A stretch of 27,061 nucleotides of DNA. Source: Candidatus Gottesmanbacteria bacterium (GTDB taxonomy: Bacteria; Patescibacteriota; Microgenomatia; UBA10105; UBA927). Of the stretch, positions 15,908 through 23,075 are shown one piece after another. The stretch covers positions 1-27,061 of the forward strand of contig JACPFZ010000033.1 in the NCBI GenBank assembly GCA_016182725.1, read 5' to 3'. Position 1 is the first letter of the stretch; each line of letters begins with the position of its first letter. Under the pieces are notes generated by a model. The model saw only the letters and a list, made by a program, of their open reading frames with translations, had not been told where the DNA came from and did no database searches. A program made the translations under genes and the position numbers.

Positions 15908-15936
15908 ATTGTACAAAACTCTATGGACAACGTCAA
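15908..15936 (-). promoter_or_regulatory. Predicted promoter of the ATP synthase operon
   Basis: On the minus strand TTGACG (15936-15931), a 17 bp spacer and TACAAT (15913-15908) form a near-consensus sigma-70 promoter in the gap between dnaE and atpZ. The start site would be about 15900, almost at the first atpZ ATG. Confidence 0.68.
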
Positions 15937-15942
15937 CGTTGC

Positions 15943-18900
15943 TTATGTAGATGCAATCGGCTTGACATCATCGGCCAAAATGGTTAAGCGATCATCTTTT
16001 TCGTCAACCTTTCCACTCACCACAACTACTGAATTTTTTTGCCAGATCCCGGTAGATCTGGCATATAACTTGGGAAAAATGACGAGTTCGAGGCTAGCAG
16101 TAGCATCCTCGAGCTTCACAAAGGCCATCTCATGACTGGCGGCCTTTGTGGTAATTCGCTTGACCGAATTCACCATACCGCCCACCGTCACCCGACTGCC
16201 GACGTCTTTTGTCGTAATCTGTTTGAGTGGTGTACATCCGTAATCCGCTAGTACAGCGGTTTTACCCTCTAAGGGATGACTCGTCAGATAAAACCCTAAG
16301 AGCTCCTTTTCAAACGCGAGAAGCTGCGGCCGCGAAAGTTCCGGTACATCAGGGAGAGGTATTGAAGTTTGCGGCATCGCGGACACTTCATCGCCGTCGA
16401 AAAGACTCGCTTGACCACTAGCCACACTCTTTTTCTGCTTGTGCGCTTCCTCAAGGAGAGCAGAAATAGCAGTAAGCTGGCTTGACCGTTTGCCGAATGT
16501 ATCGCACGCACCCGCTTTCATCAGACTCTCAAATGTTTTCCGGTTTACTTTGCTGGTGTCCACCCGATAGATGAGATCAGCCAACGTTTGAAACGGACCG
16601 TCGATGGTTCTCCTCGTCAGAATGCTTTCAATAGCAGCCGTTCCCACATTCTTAATCGCAGAAAGCCCAAACCTGATCTGTCCCTTTTCTATGGTAAATT
16701 CCACATCGGACGCATTAATATCCGGAGGCAAGAGGACAATACCCATCCGCCGGCATTCGCTGGCGATCATGCTGATTTTTTCATCCCGGGCAGGGCCGGT
16801 ATTGGCGCGCGATTCAGCAGTGAGCACGGCAGTCATGTATTCAACCGGATAGTTGGCTTTCAAATACGCCGTCTGATAGGCTATCATGGCATAACAGGCG
16901 GCATGTGCTTTGTTAAATCCATACCCGGCAAACGGCTCAATAAGATGAAATATCTCTTCTGCTTTTTTTTGAGAAAGCCCATTAGCAACGCATCCTTTAA
17001 TGAATTTTTCCTGCTGCTTTTTCATTTCTGTGGGAATCTTTTTGCCGACAGCCTTGCGTAGCTTATCCGCCTCTTCCCACGAATATCCAGCAACGGTGAT
17101 TGCAGTAAGAAGCACGTCATCTTGATAACAAATGATCCCATACGATTGGGCAAGCACATCTTTCAGCCGGGGATCAGGATACACAATACGATCAGGATGA
17201 TGCTTGCGTTCAATAAATTCGGGAATTACCGCCATGGGACCTGGACGAAACAACGCAACCATCGCCATAAGATCAAACACATTGGTCGGTTTTAATTCTT
17301 TTATATATCGGCGCATGCCTGAAGATTCAAGCTGGAAAATTCCCGTCGTTTCTCCCTGTGAGAGCATGTCATATGTTTTTTTATCATCAAGTGGGATGGT
17401 TTGGAGATTGACAACAATGCCCTGGGTGGAACGGATAAATTCCAAGGCCTGCGACATGATCGTTAAGTTTCGCAGTCCCAGAAAATCCATTTTCAGAAGC
17501 CCCACGCCATCTTCACCCACAGTGTACATGTCATACTGGGTGACAATCTTTTCGCCCCGTGCTTCTTTCTGAAGCGGTGTATAGTTAACCAGTGGCTTAT
17601 CAGCAATCACAACCCCCGCAGCATGCACCGAGGCGTGCCGCGCAACCCCTTCGAGTTTTTTGGCAACATCGAGGAGTCGCTTGGTTTCGGGCTCGCTCCG
17701 GTAGGCAAGCGAAAGTTCTGCCGATTGATCCAATGCTTTATCAATCGTCATTGGTGATCCTTGAAATCCCGGAGGAATCATTTTAGAAATCCGATCCGGC
17801 CCTGCATACGGCATGCCCAATGCACGACCCGCATCGCGGACTGCTCCTCGGGCCTCCATGGTACCGAACGTAATAATCTGCGCAACTTTGTCCGATCCGT
17901 ATTTTTCCGTCACATACGCAATGACTTCATCCCGACGGTCATCAGCAAAATCCAGATCAATATCCGGAGGCGTCGGACGGAAAGGATTCAAAAACCGCTC
18001 AAAGGGGAGGTTAAAGAAAAAAGGATCAATACCGGTAATGCCTAATATATAGGAAATAACAGAACCGGCGGCAGATCCCCGTCCGGGCCCCACAGCTATT
18101 CCGTGATCTTTGGCCCAGTTTACAAAATCGGCAACAATGAGAAAGTAAGTAGCGTACCCTTTCTTTTTGATGATGTCCAATTCATAGATCATGCGTTTTT
18201 GAACGTCTAAAGTCATGGTGGGGTAACGATTTTTTATCCGCTCCTCAACCATATGCTCCAGATACTCATTGGGAGTGGAGCTGTCGGGAATCGGATACTG
18301 CGGTAAAATCCACTTGCCCACGGAGAGAGTAATCTCGCACATATCGGCAATTTTGACGGTATTTGCGATGGCTTCCGGATACTGGACAAACAGCGACTGC
18401 ATTTCATCGGGGGACCGCATATAAAAATCCGGTGAACCGATCATGGAAAGCGGACGATCTTTTTCAATAATCGTGTGTTGTGTTTGCACACACAGAAGAA
18501 TTTCCTGCGCCTCGCTATCGCTAGCATCCACATAATGAATGTCATTGGTAGCAACCAGAGGTAATCCGAGTTTTCTCGAAAGTACCACGAGTTTTTCATT
18601 GACCTGGTCGCAGTCAGGGATAGCCGGATGCCGCTGCAACTCCAAATAGTAATGATCGGGACCAAAAAGTTTACTGTAGGCCAAAGCTACTTCTTCTGCT
18701 TCGTCTTCTTTTCCTTCTCGAAGTAGTGACGGCACCTGTCCCTGTAGACATGCAGATAAGCAAATAAGCCCGTCTTTATGCTCTTTCAGGAGTTCAAAGT
18801 CAATGCGCGGGCGATAATAATACCCCTCCAAATGCGCATGGGTCACAAGCTTCATCAAATTTTTATAGCCGGTTTCATTTTTTGCAAGAAGGACGAGGTG

Positions 18901-19164
18901 ATACGGGTCGGTATCAATTTTTGCCTGCTTTTCAAACCGACTGCGTCGGGCTACATACGTTTCCACGCCGATGATCGGCTTCATTCCAGCGGATTTTGCT
19001 TTGAGGTAAAACTTAAAACTTCCGTACATGGCGCCGTGATCCGTGATGGCAAGGCTATCCATCCCGTACGATTTTGCGCGGGCAATAAGGTCGTTGAGCT
19101 TTCCTAAACCATCAAGGAGAGAATACTCACTATGGACATGAAGGTGGACAAAATTAGCGGCCAT
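15943..19164 (-). CDS. dnaE: DNA polymerase III alpha subunit
   Basis: The replicative polymerase is 1073 residues from the ATG at 19164; a TTG three codons earlier is less likely. The N-terminal PHP domain has HLHVHSEYSLLDG, ITDHGAMYG, GVETYVA, YHLVLLAKN, CLSACLQG and TNDIHYVDASD, so its metal ligands look intact. The catalytic palm shows GPGRGSAAGSVISYILGIT and PDIDLDFADDRRDEVIAYV, followed by RHASVHAAGVVI and FNKAHAACYAMIAYQTAYLK. Near the C-terminus an OB-fold is recognisable (GMVNSVKRITTKAASHEMAF). An intact PHP site is the mark of polymerases with intrinsic proofreading, whereas the site is degenerate in E. coli. The start overlaps the gatB end by 11 bp. Confidence 0.97.
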   Translation of the reverse strand: MAANFVHLHVHSEYSLLDGLGKLNDLIARAKSYGMDSLAITDHGAMYGSFKFYLKAKSAGMKPIIGVETYVARRSRFEKQAKIDTDPYHLVLLAKNETGYKNLMKLVTHAHLEGYYYRPRIDFELLKEHKDGLICLSACLQGQVPSLLREGKEDEAEEVALAYSKLFGPDHYYLELQRHPAIPDCDQVNEKLVVLSRKLGLPLVATNDIHYVDASDSEAQEILLCVQTQHTIIEKDRPLSMIGSPDFYMRSPDEMQSLFVQYPEAIANTVKIADMCEITLSVGKWILPQYPIPDSSTPNEYLEHMVEERIKNRYPTMTLDVQKRMIYELDIIKKKGYATYFLIVADFVNWAKDHGIAVGPGRGSAAGSVISYILGITGIDPFFFNLPFERFLNPFRPTPPDIDLDFADDRRDEVIAYVTEKYGSDKVAQIITFGTMEARGAVRDAGRALGMPYAGPDRISKMIPPGFQGSPMTIDKALDQSAELSLAYRSEPETKRLLDVAKKLEGVARHASVHAAGVVIADKPLVNYTPLQKEARGEKIVTQYDMYTVGEDGVGLLKMDFLGLRNLTIMSQALEFIRSTQGIVVNLQTIPLDDKKTYDMLSQGETTGIFQLESSGMRRYIKELKPTNVFDLMAMVALFRPGPMAVIPEFIERKHHPDRIVYPDPRLKDVLAQSYGIICYQDDVLLTAITVAGYSWEEADKLRKAVGKKIPTEMKKQQEKFIKGCVANGLSQKKAEEIFHLIEPFAGYGFNKAHAACYAMIAYQTAYLKANYPVEYMTAVLTAESRANTGPARDEKISMIASECRRMGIVLLPPDINASDVEFTIEKGQIRFGLSAIKNVGTAAIESILTRRTIDGPFQTLADLIYRVDTSKVNRKTFESLMKAGACDTFGKRSSQLTAISALLEEAHKQKKSVASGQASLFDGDEVSAMPQTSIPLPDVPELSRPQLLAFEKELLGFYLTSHPLEGKTAVLADYGCTPLKQITTKDVGSRVTVGGMVNSVKRITTKAASHEMAFVKLEDATASLELVIFPKLYARSTGIWQKNSVVVVSGKVDEKDDRLTILADDVKPIAST

Positions 19165-20506
19165 ACAAAGCAAGTTTCTCTTTTAGTTTCTCTGTGATGA
19201 TTTGTTTATCTCCTTTTCCCTTTAATTCTTTAATCACTTGTCCAAGTAAAAACATAAGCGCTTGCTCTTTTCCTTTTTGATAATCACTCATGGCCTTCGA
19301 TTGTTCGCGTACCACCTGTTCTATTGCACCAGTGATTTCATCAATGGATACGTCAACCACGAGTGAAGCCGCCCGGATATCCTGCACGAGCTGCGATGGA
19401 AGGATGGCATCAATGTCCGGCTGTTTATTGATCATCCAATTAGCGATCTTTTTTGGAGAAATATGATGTTGTTTGATATGTTGATTCCCGGTATCAAGCG
19501 TGGATTCGGCAACTTTTACTGCTTCTTCAAAATAATCAGCAAGCTTCCGTGTTTCCGTAATAAGATCGCTATCATAATCCGATAGACCATAGGTTTTCAT
19601 AAATCGCTCTTTTTTTTGATCCGGCAACTCTGGAATTTGAGATTTGAGTTTTGAAATTTGAGATTTCTCCCATCGCATCGGCGGTATATCCGGCTCCGGA
19701 AAATATCGGTAATCTTGCGCTTCTTCTTTAGCGCGTTGAGGCAGGGTTACACCTTTATCCTCACTCCATCCTCGTGTTTGCTGGATCGGCTGCTCACCGC
19801 GATCAAGCATCGCGGTTTGCCGTTCTATTTCGTATTCAATAGCTTTTCTCGCAAACCGAAAAGAATTAATATTTTTAAGTTCAACGCGATACGTTGGGTA
19901 TTGGATTATTGGATTATTGGTAGTATTTGTTATTGGTAGTATTGAAATTGATGGCTCGAGCCGCATGCTCCCTTTTTCCATGTCTGCACCAGAAATACTT
20001 AAATAGCGAATGATTTGTTGAAGTTTTTTCAAAAATTGATCGACTTCCTCAACCGTTCTAAAGTCTGGTTCCGTAACAACTTCGACAAGTGGCACACCGC
20101 TTCGATTAAAATCCACAAGGGAAACTCGCTTTCCTTCAATGGTTGCATGAATCAACTTTCCCGTATCTTCCTCAATATGTACTCGTCGTATTCGTATTTT
20201 CTCTTTTATTTGATTATTTGTTGATTGGTTTATTGGATAATTGAATATTTCGAGCGATCCATGGATCGCGAGAGGCTTATCGTATTGGGAAATTTGATAT
20301 CCCTTTGGCAAATCAGGATAAAATTCTACTGCTTTTTTATTAGGAACCGGTAGTCCCCCCGGCATACCTAAACACACTGGACACGTATAGATATTTGGGT
20401 CAGATGCAAAAAAGGGGTCGTTTTTGCACCCGCAAAACATTTTTGAAGCAGTCGCCAGCTCCACATGAATTTCAAGTCCAATAATCGGTTCGTATTTCCC
20501 CATCAT
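19154..20506 (-). CDS. gatB: Asp-tRNA(Asn)/Glu-tRNA(Gln) amidotransferase subunit B, with insertions and one deletion
   Basis: GatB activates mischarged Glu-tRNA(Gln) or Asp-tRNA(Asn) with ATP for amidation. The 450-residue product keeps IGLEIHVEL, the zinc site CGC...CPVC (Cys25, 27, 42, 45), YPDLPKGYQISQYDKP, HIEEDTGKL, DFNRSGVPLVEVVTEPD, VELKNINSFRFARKAIEYE and DYRYFPEPDIPP. Two oddities stand out. At residues 62/63 the usual block of about 24 residues ending in FDRKNYF is missing in frame. Four extra low-complexity segments are present near 88-102, 191-205, 279-292 and 336-349, each encoded by degenerate repeats. The tail is otherwise normal (KKIANWMINKQ). Whether the enzyme is active without the FDRKNYF block is uncertain. 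Confidence 0.93.
   Translation of the reverse strand: MMGKYEPIIGLEIHVELATASKMFCGCKNDPFFASDPNIYTCPVCLGMPGGLPVPNKKAVEFYPDLPKGYQISQYDKPLAIHGSLEIFNYPINQSTNNQIKEKIRIRRVHIEEDTGKLIHATIEGKRVSLVDFNRSGVPLVEVVTEPDFRTVEEVDQFLKKLQQIIRYLSISGADMEKGSMRLEPSISILPITNTTNNPIIQYPTYRVELKNINSFRFARKAIEYEIERQTAMLDRGEQPIQQTRGWSEDKGVTLPQRAKEEAQDYRYFPEPDIPPMRWEKSQISKLKSQIPELPDQKKERFMKTYGLSDYDSDLITETRKLADYFEEAVKVAESTLDTGNQHIKQHHISPKKIANWMINKQPDIDAILPSQLVQDIRAASLVVDVSIDEITGAIEQVVREQSKAMSDYQKGKEQALMFLLGQVIKELKGKGDKQIITEKLKEKLALYGR
19464..19502. repeat. Dispersed in-frame repeat, copy 1 (in gatB)
   Basis: This 39 bp stretch matches 23875-23913 in murT at 31 positions, including an exact 15-base core TTGATTCCCGGTATC. Both copies are read in the same frame and give LDTGNQ-x-IK-x-H. 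Here it encodes residues about 336-348, in the linker before the GatB tail domain. Confidence 0.72.
19633..19667. repeat. Degenerate tandem repeat inserted in gatB (GAATTTGAGATTTGAG type)
   Basis: Two imperfect copies of an AT-rich unit of 16-20 bases built from GAATTTGAG and ATTTGAG encode the segment EKSQISKLKSQIPE, which is foreign to GatB. It lies just after the DYRYFPEPDIPP motif. Confidence 0.65.
19896..19950. repeat. Degenerate ATTGGATT/ATTGGTAGT repeat inserted in gatB
   Basis: ATTGGATT occurs twice in tandem and is followed by two copies of TATTGGTAGTATT-like sequence. It encodes PITNTTNNPIIQYPT within the MRLEPSISI...YRVELKNINS region, where ordinary GatB has a short loop. Confidence 0.65.
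20205..20250. repeat. Degenerate TTGATT/TTGGAT repeat inserted in gatB
   Basis: AT-rich units of about 11 bases (TGATTATTTGT, TGATTGGTTTA, TTGGATAATTG) encode FNYPINQSTNNQIKEK between the strand LEI and the RIRRVHIEED motif. Ordinary GatB has only a few residues there. Confidence 0.62.
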
Positions 20507-20551
20507 ATATCTTTACCCACTACCCACACCCGGTGTGGAATAGCTTGACAC

Positions 20552-21955
20552 CTAAGGATCCCAACGAATATTTTGTTCAAATGTATATGCTACTGCAAAC
20601 ATTTTTTCTTCCTGCCAGTGATTTGCCATAATATTGAGTCCGAGATACAAATTCGTTTCCGGATCACGAAAACAGGGAATACTTATCCCGGGAAGTCCGG
20701 CAAGACTGCTTGGCTCAACTAACATATCTTGCAATTCTCCAAACATTGGATCCCCCGCACTTGCTCCGATGGGCAAAGCAAATCCAGGTGAGGGAGAGGA
20801 AACAAGCACATCGTACGTTTCAAACAATTCTTTAAAATTTTGAATGTAAAGACTCCGAACTTTCTGTGCATGGACATAATACTTATCGGCATACCCCTTG
20901 GACAAAATAAATGTACCGAGTGCAATTCGACGTTTTGCTTCCTCGCCAAAATGAGATCGGTCTTCACCATATCGGATTCCATCATATCGAGCAAGATTAC
21001 TACTCACTTCGCCGCGTTGGACTATCGTATACAGGCCAATTGCATAATCTGGAGTAAGAATTGTGTTCGGCTTTACACTCTTGGAAAGTTTTACCAATTC
21101 AACTTTTGCTCCTAGTCGTTCAAAAACCTTCCCCGCTTCTCGCATTGCAACGTCCACCGGAGTACCCACAAGTTTTGGATGATCTGTGTAACACAACCCG
21201 ATACGCATTCCTTTAACTCCATCTTTGAGATTCTTTTGATAACGAGGAGCAGTTTGTGATGATGTCGTCCCATCGTATTCATCTTTCCCTGCGATAACAT
21301 GCAAAAGCACAGCACAGTCTTCAACTGTTTTTCCGATTGGCCCGGGACAGTCAAGCGATGATCCCATCGCCACCACGCCAGCGCGACTCACTCTACCATA
21401 CGTTGGCTTAAGTCCCACGACACCACACCATGCAGCAGGCTGCCGGATCGAACCAGCAGTTTCCGATCCAATAGCAGCAATGCACATGTCAGCTGCCACT
21501 GCCGCAGCACTTCCCCCTGAAGAACCCCCGGGTAAGTGTTTAAGATTGCGCGGATTTTTGGTCGGACCGAAATCCGATGTTTCCGTGCTACTGCCGTGCG
21601 CCCAGGCATCCATATTCGTTTTGCCAATCACGACACCTCCTGACTCTTTCAGTCGTTTCGTCACTGTGGATTCATACGGCGGCATAAATCCGTCAAGGAC
21701 GTTAGACGAGGCCGTCGTTGGTAATCCGATGGTAAGAAAATTATCTTTCACTGCTATGGGCAAACCACCAAGAGGCAATTCTTGTGCTTGACGGGCCTTC
21801 TTCATAGCTTCCTTATCGACAGTGAGATAAATATTCAGTTCATTATTTTTCTCTTCGATTGCTTTCTCAATATCCCGATACAATTCCTCAAGGGAAATTT
21901 CTTTCTTTTTGAGAAGTGCGAGCGCATTGGTGAGAGTTAACGTATTCAGTTTCAT
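20552..21955 (-). CDS. gatA: Asp-tRNA(Asn)/Glu-tRNA(Gln) amidotransferase subunit A
   Basis: The 467-residue amidase frees ammonia from glutamine for GatB. The amidase signature is intact: the catalytic Lys in PIAVKDNF (about 70), GGSSGGSAAAVAA, and the nucleophilic Ser in GSETAGSIRQPAAWCGVVGL with the cis-Ser in the GSSGGS loop. KPTYGRVSRAGVVAMGSSLD follows. The RYDGIRYGEDRSHFGEEAKR region is shorter than in E. coli-type proteins, which I believe is common in Patescibacteria. The ATG overlaps the gatC stop by 4 bp. The 45 bp gap to gatB holds a short ACCCACT direct repeat and a CCACAC/GTGTGG hairpin. Confidence 0.96.
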   Translation of the reverse strand: MKLNTLTLTNALALLKKKEISLEELYRDIEKAIEEKNNELNIYLTVDKEAMKKARQAQELPLGGLPIAVKDNFLTIGLPTTASSNVLDGFMPPYESTVTKRLKESGGVVIGKTNMDAWAHGSSTETSDFGPTKNPRNLKHLPGGSSGGSAAAVAADMCIAAIGSETAGSIRQPAAWCGVVGLKPTYGRVSRAGVVAMGSSLDCPGPIGKTVEDCAVLLHVIAGKDEYDGTTSSQTAPRYQKNLKDGVKGMRIGLCYTDHPKLVGTPVDVAMREAGKVFERLGAKVELVKLSKSVKPNTILTPDYAIGLYTIVQRGEVSSNLARYDGIRYGEDRSHFGEEAKRRIALGTFILSKGYADKYYVHAQKVRSLYIQNFKELFETYDVLVSSPSPGFALPIGASAGDPMFGELQDMLVEPSSLAGLPGISIPCFRDPETNLYLGLNIMANHWQEEKMFAVAYTFEQNIRWDP

Positions 21956-22257
21956 TCTTCAAGTAGGTGATCTACCACAAAAAAACCGTTGTGGGTACGT
22001 TTGGCATTGAGAAGTGCTTGTTCTTGTGTGAACGTTCGAGTCACATCTACGTCATCTTCTCGAAAAACATTCATTGATCCCGTCACATGACTCGTCGGCT
22101 CAACATTGCCTACGTCAACTTTGAACAGTTGATCAACGACGTTCATGGTGGCATTAAATCCATCGGCAAGTTGTTTTTCTTCTTGTAAAGTAACAGGAAT
22201 GCGGGCGAGTTTGGCAATCTTCGCAACATCTTTAGGAGTAAATTTCTTTGTTTTCAT
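21952..22257 (-). CDS. gatC: Asp-tRNA(Asn)/Glu-tRNA(Gln) amidotransferase subunit C
   Basis: The 101-residue protein wraps between GatA and GatB and stabilises the complex. It shows the family pattern: DVAKIAKLARIPVTLQEEKQ, then a helix (FNATMNVVDQLFKVDV), VEPTSHVTGSMNVFREDDVD and the C-terminal FFVVDHLLEE. It starts 10 bp after the gatD stop and leads the gatC-gatA-gatB series. The order C-A-B and the short spacing support one transcript. Confidence 0.93.
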   Translation of the reverse strand: MKTKKFTPKDVAKIAKLARIPVTLQEEKQLADGFNATMNVVDQLFKVDVGNVEPTSHVTGSMNVFREDDVDVTRTFTQEQALLNAKRTHNGFFVVDHLLEE

Positions 22258-22267
22258 TTATTCATCA

Positions 22268-23023
22268 TTATAGCATGAACTCGTGCGCTTGCCATTCGAG
22301 GGCGTCATCGAGTTGTTTAAGGAGAATCTTCTTTTTATATTTTACCTCCAACGCTTTGCTGATAAGCCAGTCAGCTATGTGCGGATTTTTTGGCAAAAAT
22401 GGGCCATGAGAATAACACGCGATGCAGTTTTTGTAAACCGCTCCTTCCGTCCCGTCTTCCCCATTGTTTCCGCAACCTTTCATGACTTTAGCAAACGGTT
22501 TAACTCCCGCACCTAAGTACGTCCGCCCTCCATGATTCTCAAAACCGACAACGGTCTTTCTGTACCCTAATCCCTGAACCCTAAACCCTGCCTCGATTTC
22601 TGCTATGGTGTTTCCGATACATCGCGGTTTTGATTTGCCAAAATGTTTACTCTCCATATCAAAAATTCCTAAGCCCTCAAGGACTTTTCCGTCACCGGTC
22701 ATGTAATAATGACCAAGAAGCTGCGGCGCGCCACAGACAAATAACCCAGGCACACCTTTCTCAAATAGCTCTTTGAGTACTGGTCCTTTCTTCGTTCGCA
22801 AGTCGTCAATGACAATCCCTTGCTGCCGATCCTGCGATCCACCACCGAAGATAACATTACAGGACTCAATGTTTTTTCTTACTGTCTTAAAATCTATCAT
22901 CTGAATGTCTACTCCAATCCCTCGCCACTCGCACCGCTTGGTAAGCACGATAATATTCCCCCGATCTCCATAGGTGCTCATGAGTTCCGGATACAACCAG
23001 CCGACTACTAGTTTAAAGTTCAT
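22268..23023 (-). CDS. gatD: Lipid II isoglutaminyl synthase glutaminase subunit (GatD-like)
   Basis: GatD supplies ammonia to MurT, which amidates the D-glutamate of lipid II. From the ATG at 23023 the product has 251 residues and begins LVVGWLYPELMSTYGDRGNI, typical of CobQ-like amidotransferases. The nucleophile is Cys97 in LFVCGAPQLLGHYY, the catalytic His is probably 206 in CYSHGPFLPKNPHIADWL, and GFENHGGRTYLG is present. An upstream TTG at 23035 lies in a hairpin and is less likely. Residues about 146-157 are encoded by a heptamer array and interrupt the segment before VGFENHGG. It forms a pair with murT directly upstream. Confidence 0.9.
   Translation of the reverse strand: MNFKLVVGWLYPELMSTYGDRGNIIVLTKRCEWRGIGVDIQMIDFKTVRKNIESCNVIFGGGSQDRQQGIVIDDLRTKKGPVLKELFEKGVPGLFVCGAPQLLGHYYMTGDGKVLEGLGIFDMESKHFGKSKPRCIGNTIAEIEAGFRVQGLGYRKTVVGFENHGGRTYLGAGVKPFAKVMKGCGNNGEDGTEGAVYKNCIACYSHGPFLPKNPHIADWLISKALEVKYKKKILLKQLDDALEWQAHEFML
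22565..22592. repeat. CCCTAAA-like heptamer array inside gatD
   Basis: Four consecutive 7-base units read CCCTAAT, CCCTGAA, CCCTAAA, CCCTGCC on the plus strand. They encode part of AGFRVQGLGYRK, which does not belong to the normal GatD fold motif that follows. The pattern looks like a plant-type telomere repeat but is degenerate and short. Confidence 0.68.
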
Positions 23024-23033
23024 AAAGTTCTTC

Positions 23034-23069
23034 AAGGCGTCCCCTTGCGGTTCTGCAAGGGGACGCCTT
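23034..23069. repeat. 15 bp perfect hairpin between murT and gatD
   Basis: AAGGCGTCCCCTTGC (23034-23048) and GCAAGGGGACGCCTT (23055-23069) pair perfectly around a 6-base loop. It lies 7 bp after the murT stop and ends 11 bp before the gatD ATG. No T-tract follows on the minus strand, so an mRNA-stability or start-access role is more likely than termination. Confidence 0.7.
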
Positions 23070-23075
23070 ATGAAA

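Noticed and set aside
22565..22592. CRISPR or true telomere array
   Set aside because: Only four 7-base units inside a coding gene, without spacers or terminal position.
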